A stretch of DNA of 64,000 bases. Origin: Ipomoea triloba. Its lineage: Eukaryota; Streptophyta; Magnoliopsida; Solanales; Convolvulaceae. Below are positions 1 through 11,804 of the stretch, in pieces (the first letter of the stretch is position 1; each line of letters opens with the position of its first letter). The stretch is from contig NC_044930.1 of NCBI RefSeq assembly GCF_003576645.1, positions 26,668,748-26,732,747 on the forward strand. The letters run 5' to 3'. The notes below the pieces were generated by a model that was given only the letters and a program-made list of their open reading frames with translations, had not been told where the DNA came from and searched no databases. A program made the translations under genes and the position numbers.

Positions 1-662
1 TTCATAGTATTAATAAAATACTTGGTAAATAAATATATAACATTATTTTGTACTATAACTTTGATATTTAATTACAAGATATTTTAAAAATAAGATAATG
101 GACAATGTAATGAATATCAATTGATAAATTTGAATGTAAAAGAATCTTTGCATGAGAGAAAATAAAGACAATATAACTAATGAAATTGTTTCTCTTATTT
201 AATTTAAATTTTTTTTTATTTAATTTAATTTTTTGATAATGAATAATTTTTTAAAATAAAGGTATTGTAGACACATAATTCTAAATTAAAGAAATACATA
301 TGTATCATTTTTTTGGTGTAGCTACTAATTTATTTAATTTAATAAGAGTAAAATAGAGTGAGAAACTTAATCATGTCAACTTTGATTGAGATGAGGTTCG
401 AACATAAGACCTTTCTTATAGAAATTAATGGGTAAGTTAAAAGTTAACGGAAAAGATAATATTTAACGGAAAACTTAACGGATAATCATAAAAGTAAGGT
501 TAAATTAGGTAATCTCTATTAATAATATTAATATGAATTATCTTAACCATCTATTTGATTAAATAATTCATCTGAACCATCCATTTGATTAAATAATTTG
601 ACCGCCATTTTTTCTACCCATTTTAGGCCTAACTCTCTTTTGGCTCTTATTAGTATAGTAGA
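1..662 (-). mobile_element. Helitron-like element, family A, partial
   Basis: On the minus strand the sequence starts at 662 with TCTACTATACTAATAAGAG, a typical plant Helitron 5' end (TC start, no inverted repeat). It is followed by a block ending in AGTTAGGCC that recurs at 7740 and 38784 on plus. The body (a TTCGAACCTC motif near 395, AAAGAAATACATA near 290, the start of the window) matches the same order of motifs in 7740-9010 and 38784-39250. The 3' end lies outside the window. No coding capacity is visible. Non-autonomous or decayed copy; family assignment rests on shared motifs seen by eye. Confidence 0.55.
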
Positions 663-940
663 TATGTTTTAATAATATATTAATTTGTAAATCCAAGTAT
701 GGAATGTATATTTATAATTATTTTGTTATTATAATTATTATACATTCATAAAAGCATACATTAGGATTGGATTTAACATATTATTAACTTATAATAGTAT
801 CATTCAATTTTGGATCCTTAGGTCAATTTAGGACATTATGACCTATTAAGCTAGCTTGTTTGGTTTCCCATTTAATTTTGGGCATATTTTAATCATATAT
901 CTCACTTGAATTTTAAAACCTATTTTGAATAAGCTATTAG

Positions 941-1053
941 TAGGGGTACCCACGGTTCGGTTCCGGTTCGAAACCGCCGGTTCGCAGTTCCAAGATAGCC
1001 AGAACCGGAACCGGAACCTTATGTGGATGGTTCCCGTCCGGTTCTAACCGTAA
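941..1053 (+). mobile_element. GGTTCGG-rich terminus, possibly hAT-like
   Basis: The stretch begins TAGGGGTACCCACGGTTCGG and continues with repeated GGTTC/GGAACC motifs in both orientations. This type of sub-terminal sequence is common at ends of plant hAT-like non-autonomous elements. The matching other end was not found; the Pack-MULE at 1063 sits directly beside it and may be inserted in it. Tentative. Confidence 0.3.
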
Positions 1054-1062
1054 TATATTTTT

Positions 1063-2133
1063 GAATTAATTACACTTTTGGTCCTGTGACTATAGGGGTC
1101 TTGATAATTTCAGTACTCGACTTTAAAAACTAACAATTTAGTCCCTTAACTATGCAATTTTTAACACATTTGGTCCTTCCGGCCAAATCACCGGTGAAAT
1201 GTCGCCGGATTATTTTAATTCCATTTTAATTTGTTTAATTTAGGGGCAAATTGGTCATTTAATGCTTTTCCTTCTTCTTCCCCTATTTCGTCCTGAAAAT
1301 ATACGCCGGCGGTGGTGGTCTTCCATGGATTCAGTACGGCATGAATCATTGACAACAGCAATGCTGGTACTGGAATTAATGATGATGATGATGATCACCT
1401 CTTCCATGGATTCCTTTGTGGATATCCACTTCAATTCCATCCCACGTAATCTCCATTAATAATTCCCACGAAATTATGCTTCCTATAATCCATGGAAATG
1501 ATGTGTTCCTCCGTACTATAAATCCCCAATATCTGGAAAATTTTATCAGTATATACGTAATTACAAACGTTGGGTCCTTTGAGCAATTCTCTTTCGCCAT
1601 GAAGCTCATCAAAAGCATCCCTAGACCCGGTAAGCTCTTTAAATCGTTAAGGTCACGTTCCTTGTCCAGATCCGACGATACGTCGTCTGTTAGGTCCGGA
1701 ACGACGTCGTAGAAGAAGCCCGACGGAGAATCCACGCCGACCAGCGTTCTCCTTGCGCTCAACCACGAGATCTCCCCCGACGAGTGGCCTGGGGTGTACG
1801 CCGAGCTGGTCCAGGCGTTCAAGCTGATCGACAGGGACGATGACGGTAAGATCAGGAAAGAGGAGTGGAGGCGCTGTTGAGCTAGGTGGGAGCCGAGCCG
1901 TCCACCAGGCGACGACGAGCAGGTGCAACGAAGAAGAAGGTGATTTGAAATGTCCATTTTGCCCCCATAAATAAACAATTTAAAAATCCTTACGTTTTTC
2001 CGGCAACATTTGGCCGGAAGGACTAAATGTGTTAAAAATTACATAGTTAAAGGACTAAATTGTTAATTTTTAAAGTCGAGTACTGAAATTAACAAGACCC
2101 TTATAATTACAGGACAAAAAGTGTAATTAATTC
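1063..2133. mobile_element. Pack-MULE (Mutator-like element with captured gene fragment)
   Basis: Long terminal inverted repeats of roughly 140 bp run from 1063 inward and from 2133 inward; both begin GAATTAATTACAC and share blocks such as CAGTACTCGACTTTAAAAA and TGGTCCTTCCGGCCAAAT (one or two mismatches). Immediately outside both ends is the same 9-bp sequence TATATTTTT (1054-1062 and 2134-2142), the length expected for a Mutator target duplication, although it is AT-rich. The interior is much more GC-rich than its surroundings and carries a calmodulin-like gene fragment. No transposase is present, so it depends on an autonomous MULE. Confidence 0.8.
1599..1935 (+). pseudogene. captured calmodulin-like (CML35/36-type) gene fragment
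   Basis: From ATG 1599 the frame reads MKLIKSIPRPGKLFKSLRSR, then a serine-rich stretch ending SGTTS, an in-frame TAG at 1710-1712, then TPTSVLLALNHEISPDEW and AFKLIDRDDDGKIRKEEW. The last part is an EF-hand: helix, then a D-R-D-D-D-G-K-I loop fitting the DxDxDG calcium-binding pattern. After the EF-hand a frame change is needed to keep reading EALLS..VGAEPS, the usual continuation in plant CML proteins, again with a stop. The N-terminal basic-serine pattern and the ISPDEW segment before the first EF-hand are typical of Arabidopsis CML35/36-type proteins (from memory of the family). Only the first EF-hand is present, versus four in a full protein. It lies between the inverted repeats of a Pack-MULE, so it is a transduplicated copy, not the parent gene. 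Confidence 0.7.
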
Positions 2134-2232
2134 TATATTTTTTTTTTATTTGCGATCAGCTGAATTTGCGCTGATGGGCATGGGGCAGTGAGCCCACTGA
2201 TGCTCTCATGCTTTCCTTTCATAATTTTATTG

Positions 2233-2235
<3 letters not shown>

Positions 2236-2282
<47 letters not shown>
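2236..2282. repeat. (TA)n microsatellite
   Basis: About 45 bp of uninterrupted TA. Confidence 0.95.
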
Positions 2283-2284
<2 letters not shown>

Positions 2285-3214
2285 GTTGCATTCAAATGCA
2301 AACACCCTTAAAATAAAAACGGTGGACTAATTATGGCCCTAGGATGAGTGAAGATGGACGAATTAGATGGAACTAAAGAAACTAATTACGTAATCTGATT
2401 GTGTAAATAAAAGGGTAATTATGGGAATCCAATATCTACTTATTTTATATTATACTCCGTAATTGGCAAGGATTTCACGCCAGAAATAAGGAAGTTTAAG
2501 TATGGTAGGAGTTGTTTACGACCATGACAACACGAACCCCTAACAGAGTATGAATTCGACAGTAGTGCTCCGGCGAGAAGCGATAGAAACCAATCACGGA
2601 GACATGGGGTGGCAAACCCAAGTTAGTTTTCCGAACTGACCATCACCTTCATTTATAAGACGACATGTGAGTGATACTTTGTGCACTGAGTTTAATGCAA
2701 TCGGGTTTGCATTGTATGAGGGGAAATAATTAGTGGAAATCCGACGGTGAGTTTAGTTTAAGCAGAACTCAATGAACACGATTATGTTAGATGAAGAAAA
2801 TATGTTCTAGGCCTAAGGACGGTCTCTACTGGAGTGATCTAGGAAGACATAATCTGTGCACACACAGTTGCGGATTAGTGCACACATGTGCGTACATAAT
2901 GGATTGAATGAAAACACTGGGTTGAATTATTTCAGAATTGTGTGCACCCATAACTTCTGCTGTGTGCACCAGCAGGCGCTAAGTCACCACACATGGACCT
3001 ACATGTAAAAGAACTAATGTTTATGCTGTGTAATATGATAATGGACTTTTAAATTATTTTTTATGTTGTGTAATATGATAATGGACTTTTAATATATTTT
3101 TGAGACAGGTATTGCGGCATTAGAGTGTGTGCACGATAACTCATATGTGTGTGCATTAATTAATGAACATTGTTTACTTTGCTGATATAATATAGTCTTC
3201 GTCCCATTTACGAG
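2283..3214. other. intergenic, no gene seen
   Basis: No open frame with recognisable similarity. Contains a 27-bp direct duplication (a TATGATAATGGACTTTTAA block near 3033 and 3072) and several GTGCACAC motifs between 2850 and 3140. It directly precedes the transposase fragment and may be decayed MULE sequence. Confidence 0.4.
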
Positions 3215-3388
3215 GTGGATAACCATAAGAGATACATTATATTTGGAGCTGATTGTAAAGAGGACGTGGAGTCATACGAGTGGCTACTAAAAAGATTCAA
3301 CACCGCAATGGGGTATACACCAAGATGTACCATCACGGATCAAGACCCAACGCTAAAGGTGGTAGTACCAAAGATTAGAATAGAATAG
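3215..3388 (+). pseudogene. MULE/FAR1-type transposase fragment
   Basis: Fifty-seven codons read VDNHKRYIIFGADCKEDVES, then YEWLLKRFNTAMGYTPR and CTITDQDP, followed by a stop. This matches the core of the MULE transposase domain shared by FAR1/FHY3-related proteins: a V-N/D-H-H/K block, an F-G core, a W-L-F/L-K block and the conserved TDQD carrying a catalytic Asp. Nothing upstream or downstream extends it convincingly, though a one-base shift just upstream (CCATTTACGAG) could continue the block. A short decayed remnant of a Mutator-like transposase or FAR1-related gene. It is not between the Pack-MULE ends at 1063-2133. Confidence 0.6.
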
Positions 3389-3936
3389 AAGCAGCCGAAG
3401 AATAGAATGCCATACTGTTAGGAGAAAAGAATGAGTAGGTTTTTAAAGTTGTTAGAAAGAATAATAAAAAGATTGCGAAATGTTATTTATTAATTGGACT
3501 ACTTAATAATTGATTATAGGTGTTCTTAGAGGACAAACCATAAATCCACCATACAAAGATTTACTACCGGCTACTGCAATTATTTATACCCGAGGGAAGA
3601 AAATTAAAATTTTCATTTTATTTAAATAAAATAGTTAGGTACGGTGGTACACTATTAATATAATAAATTTGCTTACAACTAACACTGAGATTAGCTGGAC
3701 TAAATGCTAGTATACAAACAACTGGTTCTAACAATGACTGAGCACTATCGAACAACCTATTTGGTTGGAGCAACTATGCTTCTGTATTATTCTGGTTAGG
3801 TACACTATTAAGATAACAAATTTGCTTACAATTAACACTGAGATTAGCTGGACTAATGTACAATTGCAGTACGAATAGAAATTGTATTAATAGTATAGAT
3901 TGTAATAACATATTTTAATGTACCATTGTAGGACGA

Positions 3937-4040
3937 ATATGAATTTTATTACCATATTTTAAAATATTACACAAACCTGATTGTTTTAATATGAATTTTA
4001 ATACCATATTTTAAAATATTACACAAACCTGATTGTTTTA
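3937..4040. repeat. 52-bp tandem duplication
   Basis: Two adjacent copies containing CATATTTTAAAATATTACAC and CAAACCTGATTGTTTTAA, offset by 52 bp with one mismatch. A related single copy is at about 4225-4270. Confidence 0.8.
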
Positions 4041-5186
4041 AGCGGGAAGTTAAAAGGTAGGGTTTTATTTTTATTAATAGTATAGATTACATTGCAGGAA
4101 ATTATATGTATAGTTATATTACGAATAGTAATTTTAATCTAAAATTGTATTACGAATAGGAAAGTAGGAAATAATATATTGTATTAGAAATTGTATTAAC
4201 ATATTTTAATGTACAATTGTAGTACGAATAGAAATTGTATTATCATATTTTACAATATTACACAAACCTTAATAGTATAGGAGTATTTTGGGTGGAAAGT
4301 TAAAATGGAGGATTTTGTTTTTATTAATAGTATAGATTTGGATCGATATACAATTATATAATTTTTTTTGAAAACATACAATTATATAAATTATAACAAA
4401 GACTATTATATAGTGCAATTGATGAAATGGGTTGGACCGATTATGTTTTATGATGTTATCCTTGCTTGAATTCGAACAAATAAGTGCGGCTTCAATTACC
4501 CGTGTGATGCACTGATAAATTTTTTTATTATATATTTAGATAATAAAATTAAATATGAAATTATAAACAATTCTAATATTTGAAAGTGTACATTTATTTG
4601 ATTATAAGGTTAGTACAAAAGTATCATCAATTAATTGAATAACATATGACTTGTTCGTCTACAATTATCTTAAAAATCAATATGTAATATAATTTCTGTA
4701 GTTATATTATTAATAAAATAAATATGAGAAAAAAGGAGAAATAATTTAATTTAATTGTAATTATTACATAAATAAATCCAACGACCCATGTTTAGCTTAA
4801 TTATCATAATAATTATTAGGCAATTATACTAATATATGCGCAATTATACTTTTATACAAGTATATTTCTTTTCACCATATAAGCTTTACTTTTTTTTTTC
4901 TTCCTCCTGCATATTAGAATGAGTTATTTGTAATTATTATTAAAAAAAATCCAAAGACTTATTAGATTAATTAACATAATAAGTATTAGTCAATTATACT
5001 AATATTAGTGCAATTAATTTCGTTATTAGGGGTATAATAAGTAGAATTGTATTAGGGATGGAAAAATATTTGCAAAATCTTCCTTATATTCATATTCATC
5101 AAATTAATTAGATTAATAGTAAAATAACGCTAACCTGTAATTTTACTTCTCAAATTATGGATTCTTTTCCTTGTTTACTGCTAACC

Positions 5187-5188
<2 letters not shown>

Positions 5189-5235
<47 letters not shown>

Positions 5236-5340
5236 TAGTATTATTATTATGTAATTTTTTTACTACTAACCTTATTATTATTATTGTTAAGTGAATTACT
5301 AATTCTTTTCCATTTTCATTTTTTATTGTTAACCTTATTC

Positions 5341-5382
<42 letters not shown>
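5189..5382. repeat. (TTA)n microsatellites
   Basis: Two long TTA runs (about 5189-5252 and 5340-5382) within the Helitron cluster, with shorter runs between them. Confidence 0.9.
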
Positions 5383-5383
<1 letters not shown>

Positions 5384-5937
5384 GTGTTACTTGGACGGGA
5401 AGTTAAAAAGGAGATTTTGTTTTTAATAATAGTATTGATTAATAATCCAAAACCCTAGTTAACATAGAACGGAGAAAATATCACTTTCAAAATAATTGAG
5501 GAGATAATGAATAATTTGGAGGAAAAAGCGTTATAAGCATAGAAAGTGAGATTTTTTCTAATAATATAGTAATGATAAACGTGGTTTTCTGAATCCATCC
5601 TCTAATATAATGGTCGATCAAATCGGAATGATTGATGGTGCAAGTTTCTAAACAAAGCTTGTGTTCAAATAGGCGCCACAAGTCCATAGATACTCTGCCC
5701 AGTTTCGCAATTCAAGTAGAAGAAACAAAGCAAATGCTACGATTGGTGCCAAAAATCTTAATCTCCACCTTCATTCTCAGCATTCGATCTGTTCGCCCAA
5801 ACCAACACACAGGTGAAGTGAGAATGGTGATTAAAACTTTGAATCAATGAGGATCTTGCCCTAGCCATAGAATGAAAAGTTCATGAATACGAAAATATTT
5901 TGTTGATTTGACAACACCATTAATTAAACAATATTTT

Positions 5938-6075
5938 TTTTTGAATACTACTAACTCTATTACAATGCAGTATCTGTCCATAACTACTTTCTCAACCTGT
6001 TGAAGCACAAGAGTCTGCCTCCACTGAGGCTCAAACCCACCACCTTTGATGCCACTGGACCACAAGGTCCTTGGC
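5938..6075 (-). mobile_element. tRNA-derived SINE with 16-bp target duplication
   Basis: Read on minus, the element begins GCCAAGGACCTTGTGGTCCA, carrying an A-box-like TGGTCCAGTGG, then a B-box-like GGTTTGAGCC about 30 bases on, and ends in a run of A. These are the internal RNA polymerase III promoter boxes of a tRNA-derived SINE. Both sides carry the identical 16-mer AATTAAACAATATTTT (5922-5937 and 6076-6091), a target-site duplication from LINE-type reverse transcription. A second member of the family is at 58512-58679, and a 3' fragment at about 52988-53045. It is not a tRNA gene: no cloverleaf or CCA-proximal stem is seen. Confidence 0.8.
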
Positions 6076-6264
6076 AATTAAACAATATTTTAGGTACTAA
6101 ACAAATAGAGAGATGCATTAATATATAAGGAGAAAGCTTACATGACCATGGAGCTCAATATACCAGAGGCTAGTTTCGCTATAATGCTGCGTGGATTTAT
6201 ATATATAAGGGAATTTGCATATTTGAAAGTGGGGAGGTTCGCTATAATGTTGCGTGGATTTATA

Positions 6265-6530
6265 TAAGGTTGTATCTTATTAGGATAGAATTGTAGTACG
6301 ATAGGAATTGTAATGTAAAATTGTAGTACGGTAGGAATTGTAATGTAGAATTGTACAACAAATAGGACAATAGGAAATAATCACATCCTAAATATTGTAG
6401 GACTGTACGATAGGAATTGTAATGTAGAATTGTAAACCGAATAGAAAAATAGGAAATAATCGCATCCTAAATATTGTAGGACTGTTTTGGGCGGGAAACT
6501 TAAAGTGAGGATTTTGTTTTTATATATATA
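6265..6530. repeat. degenerate tandem blocks of Helitron sub-terminal sequence
   Basis: Repeated AGGAATTGTAATGTAGAATT and AGGAAATAATC.CATCCTAAA blocks. The same words appear in reverse complement at 53215-53470, where they follow Helitron 5' ends. Confidence 0.6.
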
Positions 6531-6564
6531 GTATAGATAGTATAGATTACTATTATTATTATTA

Positions 6565-7009
6565 GGGTCACACTTGTGTGAGACCGTCTCACGGATCCTT
6601 ATCCGTGAGACGGGTCGGGTCAAAACACCATGCAAATGTCATACTTTTATGTGCAAATGTCATACTTATATGCTCAAATATAACACTAATCAAGAATACA
6701 ATTTTTGTTACTGATAAGAGAAAAAGTAATACATTTTTCATAATAAGTAATGTTGACAAGTGCCCCTTACTTATAAGGGCAAATATAATACTTTTGAGGA
6801 AAAATGTAATACTTTTAAATCGAAATGTAAAATTACTGTATTTTCCTTTAAAAGTATTACATTTACCCTTATAAGTAACAAAATTTTTATTCCAGATTAG
6901 TATTACATTTGAGCATATAAGTATGACATTTGTGCATATAAGTGTTACATTTACATCTTGACCCGACCCGACCCGACTCATCTCATGGTGAGACAGTCTC
7001 ACGCAAGTT

Positions 7010-7010
<1 letters not shown>
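6565..7010 (+). mobile_element. MITE, GTGTGAGACCGTCTCAC family, copy a
   Basis: Starts GGGTCACACTTGTGTGAGAC and ends with the inverted GTGAGACAGTCTCACGCAAG. Just inside each end is a CGGGTCGGGTC/GACCCGACCCG stretch. The interior is a foldback of TAATACTTTT/AAAAGTATTA words without a real coding region; open frames here are chance. Copies b (7103-7556) and c (23475-23942) are near relatives. Confidence 0.7.
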
Positions 7011-7093
<83 letters not shown>

Positions 7094-7102
7094 TAATAAT
7101 AA
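7011..7102. repeat. (TAA)n microsatellite between two MITEs
   Basis: About 90 bp of TAA units with a few interruptions. It joins MITE copies a and b, which lie in opposite orientation. Confidence 0.95.
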
Positions 7103-7556
7103 GGCAAAAACTTGTGTGAGACCGTCTCACCATGAGACGGGTCGGGTCGGGTCGGATCAAAGTGCAAATGTAACACTTATATGCACAAATGTCATACTTA
7201 TATGCTCAAATGTAATACTAATCAGGAATAAAATTTTTGTTACCTATTAGGGTAAATGTAATACTTTTAAGGGAAAATACAATACTTTTACATTTCAATT
7301 AAAAAGTGTTATATTTTTCCTCAAAAGTATTATATTTGCACTTATAAGTGAGAGACACTTGTCAACATTACTTATTATGAAAAATGTATTACTTTTTCTC
7401 TTATAAGTAAACAAAATTGTATTTTTGATTAGTGTTGTTTGAGCATATAAGTGTGAGATTTGCACATATAAGTAGGACATTTGTATGGTGCTTTGACCCG
7501 ACCCGACCCGTCTCACGAATAAGGATCCGTGAGACGGTCTCACACAAGTGTGACCC
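7103..7556 (-). mobile_element. MITE, same family, copy b
   Basis: Begins GGCAAAAACTTGTGTGAGAC and ends GTCTCACACAAGTGTGACCC. Opposite in orientation to copy a, so 6565-7556 is one large inverted repeat around the TAA run. The 195-aa minus-strand frame crossing it is made of repeat words and is not a gene. Confidence 0.7.
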
Positions 7557-7739
7557 AAATTTGTGTTTTTTTTGTGGCTGCTAAAATATCAACGCATTCT
7601 TTGTAATGCGGAAAGGTAAAATTTAGTATTATTAATATTTTAAATAAGTTGCATTGTATAATTAGCAATAACACATTATATGTTGTGTTTTATTGTTTTA
7701 ATAAATAACAAACTAATAATTAGTTTCCTTTGTAGACTA
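7557..7739. other. short intergenic spacer
   Basis: AT-rich sequence between MITE b and the Helitron; nothing recognised. Confidence 0.4.
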
Positions 7740-8469
7740 TCTACAAATCTAATAAGAGTCAATAAAGTTAGGCCTTTAATAGGAACTAAAAAATGTTGAT
7801 GTTATTATTTGATGAAATGAATAGTTTAGATTATTTTGATTTTAGTAATTTTTTATTTTTCTATTTTAATCTCTATTATGTCATTTACTTTCCTTAAATA
7901 CCCTTGCAACTCCATTACTGTAAACTTTATTAACGGAATATTCTATTAATTATTTATTATTTATATTTCTTAACTTACTCATTGAATGTCATAAGGAAGG
8001 TGTTAGCTTCGAACCTCATTCCAATTAAATTTGGCATAATTGTTGAACATATACTATGAATATATTTTAGTGTATTAAAAAACATAGAATATAAAATTTA
8101 ACATGAACTTTAGTTAAATAATTAGCTAAATTATATACATAGCATTAAAAGTTGAGCATCAAATATTACAAATAAGAAATCTTGAAAATCATGTTCTTAC
8201 AATTTTTTTTATTTAAAAAAACAAATCTATGTTAAGTTTTTTCTTTCTTTTTTTTTTCGTTTAATTAATCTACTTTTGATTATTTAGAACAAGACTCAAT
8301 ATTTTAATTATGCTTTTGCACTATTGGGAATGATTTAGGTCATTATGGTATTAATAATGTTATATTTTAACTGACAATAGTCAATAGTGTTTGATCACGA
8401 CATTGGAATGTATGATATCACTCTACAAACTAACTCCTAGCTAGTATATATACTATAAATGATATTGTC

Positions 8470-8613
8470 AAACTTGCGCGACCTAACTACAAAATTGTTG
8501 ATCAGAAATATAAGTACACCTGGACTTTAAATTGTAGGACTATTGTCCAAACAATTGATAATGATGACACTCCACTAGCTCTAATTGAACAAGTTTACAC
8601 ATCATTCTCATAA
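8470..8613 (+). pseudogene. open segment in Helitron, unknown
   Basis: Forty-seven codons read KLARPNYKIVDQKYKYTWTL, then NCRTIVQTIDNDDTPLALIE and QVYTSFS before a stop. Composition looks protein-like, unlike the surrounding AT-rich sequence. I do not recognise the family; being 0.7 kb upstream of the OB-fold-like remnant in the same Helitron, it may be another part of the same decayed gene. Confidence 0.3.
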
Positions 8614-9300
8614 TTTTATCAAAGCTTGAAATCTTTTAAAGAAATTTGTAAAGTTAATTTTTACTATATCATTATAACAATATTGATTGTAACCATATAT
8701 TTTAAATTAATTATCCTCATCATCTAATGACATACAGCCATTCTAGCAATTGTTATTGACAAACTCCCAAAATAGTTTGTCTTAACAACGAATGGAAAAA
8801 AAATCAATGACGCCATTGTTGTTGATGAAAAGTAAGTTCCTCACTCTATTACTCTTATTAAATTAAATAAATTAGTAGCTAAAAACAAAAATAATACATA
8901 TGCATTTCTTTAATTTAGAATTAGGCGTCTACAATACCTTTATTAAAAAAAAAAACTCATTATCGATAAATTAAATAAGAGAAATAATTTCATTAGTTAT
9001 ATTGTCTTTGTTACATCAAAGCCGTCACTTTAAAGGTAAATTGTATTTTTTATTAAGATGATTTGAAATGTTTAAATATTTACTACCTTATCTAATCCTA
9101 TTCTTTAAACTAGGGATTTCTCTACCCATAAGAACTCATTCAACAATAATAGTTGAACCAAATGAACCCTGAACAGAACACCTAAATGACTGATATGTTT
9201 TTATGTTAATAATAATATGTAAATGTTAACTTGATCATTATCTTACATAGCTACATTTAAAACTCATTATTAAAAGTGTCAATGTAGCGCAATAGAACAT

Positions 9301-9423
9301 CGCGACACACTTGACACATTAAAAATATGCCGAGACTACAACAATGATGCAATCAATTTGGCAAATCTAGAAAATGAAAAAAATTTCAAAATAGTCACCG
9401 TTGCTGCTTTCATTGATCTTGTA
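9301..9423 (+). pseudogene. replication protein A (OB-fold) remnant in Helitron
   Basis: The frame reads RDTLDTLKICRDYNNDAINL, then ANLENEKNFKIVTVAAFIDL and V. This resembles DNA-binding OB-fold segments of the RPA large-subunit-like proteins often carried by plant Helitrons, in particular the final FKIVTVAAF-type beta strands. The segment ends at GTATGT, which could be a splice donor. A decayed sibling with the same word order lies near 39380-39510. Identification is by pattern only. Confidence 0.35.
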
Positions 9424-10620
9424 TGTAAAATACTTATTATGCATTCATTAAATACATTAGAACTAATATAAATTTACAATTCATTTCATCTTCTAGACTC
9501 AACCTGCTTAGATCAAAGGGAAAATTAGTATCGACCTTAACAACAAAAACACTTGGTATATAGGATGTAGCCACTGATTAAAAAAGGTTTATGCACAAAG
9601 TGATAAACAATTAAACTTCAAGATTAGTATCAATTCGATAAAAAAAATATTTTAAAAAACACACACATGCTCACACACAAAATCAATTACTACACTCATT
9701 CATACTGGTTCCAAAAATATGAACTTGAAAATGAACATGTGTAAAATGGATGTGGAAATTGTTGATGAAATTGAACATGTTGCGACATCAGTATTCGGAC
9801 TACCTGCAGAGTTATTGTTGTACTATCAAGTAAACAAGTTATGAAAATAGAACAAGAGGTACTACTCATGGACCTTCTACAACTATAATAAATATTAATA
9901 TTTTATTCAATACTTCCACATGAAACATGTAGGGGAAAAAATGACCATTGCAAAATATTAATAGGCGCTTACAAGATCAAGAATTCGTAATACAACTAAT
10001 TAAGATACCAGTCATATACACAACAAAGCAAATCCACAGCTTCCTACACCATAATCTCATTGCATGACGTTGTCATCGTCTATGCCACAACCCGTAACCC
10101 AATTGCAAATGATATACTATCAACAAAAAAAAGAAGATGACAAATAGTGAAGATGGATACAATGACAATGCAACCCAAAAGAAAATTAAGAAGATTTAGA
10201 GAAATTTAAACCAAAAGTAATATTTATTTAGACTATCGTGTTTAGACAGTATTTAGACTATCGATTTTACAAAGTTGCAAACATTTACCTTAGTGACAAT
10301 TATAATGAATCTTCTATATTGTCTTTCATTCATATACTTTAAATTACCTATTTAAATAAACAAATTCGACATTCAATTATCTATATATGAACTTATCATA
10401 CATAATCTTGCATTGATATATACTTTGAATTACTAATTTAAATATAAATATTGGGCATTAGTCTATTCGCGCAATGCACGTATAAAACTAAATATATATA
10501 ATAGGCGTTGTCATATTTTTAGGATATCACAAAATATACTAATTAATTGTCACAATAAAATTATTCTCATCAAATACATTTTCAATAATTATTTTCATAG
10601 AAAATTAGTTTATGAATCTC

Positions 10621-11588
<968 letters not shown>

Positions 11589-11793
11589 TGGAATAGCGCT
11601 ACATGCATACTACGAGAGAGAGAGAGGGAAAACAGAGAGCTATCATTGATGGTAGTGTTTGTTACATTCTGCATGACGGGAGCATTTGTTTATATACTGG
11701 GAATGAAGGTAAAGGTGGCGGTTACAACAACTTCAAGAAGCGTGAATTGGCGTTAATGCCCTTCTTCTAAACTGCCTTTCATACCCTCTAATA
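11589..11793 (-). repeat. 3' LTR of the copia element
   Basis: 205 bp; on minus it begins TATTAGAGGGTATGAAAGGC and ends CTATTCCA. It begins TA rather than the canonical TG. Short for a copia LTR. The pol frame ends inside it, at 11733. Confidence 0.9.
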
Positions 11794-11804
11794 CCCCCGT
11801 AAAC
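11794..11804 (-). other. polypurine tract
   Basis: On minus, ACGGGGG lies directly before the 3' LTR, the position of the plus-strand primer in LTR retrotransposons. Only seven purine-rich bases are clear. Confidence 0.6.

Larger units (their letters stand above)
3400..6545 (-). mobile_element. cluster of Helitron 5' ends, family B, nested copies
   Basis: On the minus strand four Helitron-type starts follow one another, each TCTATACTATTAATAAAAA-like and followed by a purine/pyrimidine block ending in a CTTCCCGCC-like motif: near 4088, 4337, 5440 and 6540. The same pattern occurs on plus at 53084, 53165, 53310 and 54225. The segment around 4380-4560 is the reverse complement of the 3' part of the Helitron at 54225-55333. 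The region also contains a duplicated block (3644-3710 and 3796-3860) and runs of (TTA)n. No helicase is seen. Boundaries of single copies are not resolved. Confidence 0.5.
7740..10491 (+). mobile_element. Helitron, family A, about 2.75 kb
   Basis: The 5' end is TCTACAAATCTAATAAGAG followed by AGTTAGGCC, like copies at 662 (minus) and 38784. The 3' end has a small GC-containing hairpin-like stretch, CGCGCAATGCACG, at about 10468-10480, followed after eight bases by CTAA (10488-10491), fitting the Helitron CTRR end with a nearby hairpin. The element starts after T-A and is followed by A/T. No RepHel helicase is visible, so it is non-autonomous or decayed. It carries two short open segments at 8470 and 9301; the latter looks like a replication protein A remnant. 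Confidence 0.55.

Noticed and set aside
1376..1978. 200-aa minus-strand open frame over the Pack-MULE
   Set aside because: Antisense to the EF-hand frame, which alone shows protein-like motifs; the open antisense frame follows from the GC-rich composition.
6589..7176. 195-aa minus-strand open frame with poly-Tyr and poly-Ile
   Set aside because: It is the translation of the TAA microsatellite and MITE repeats.
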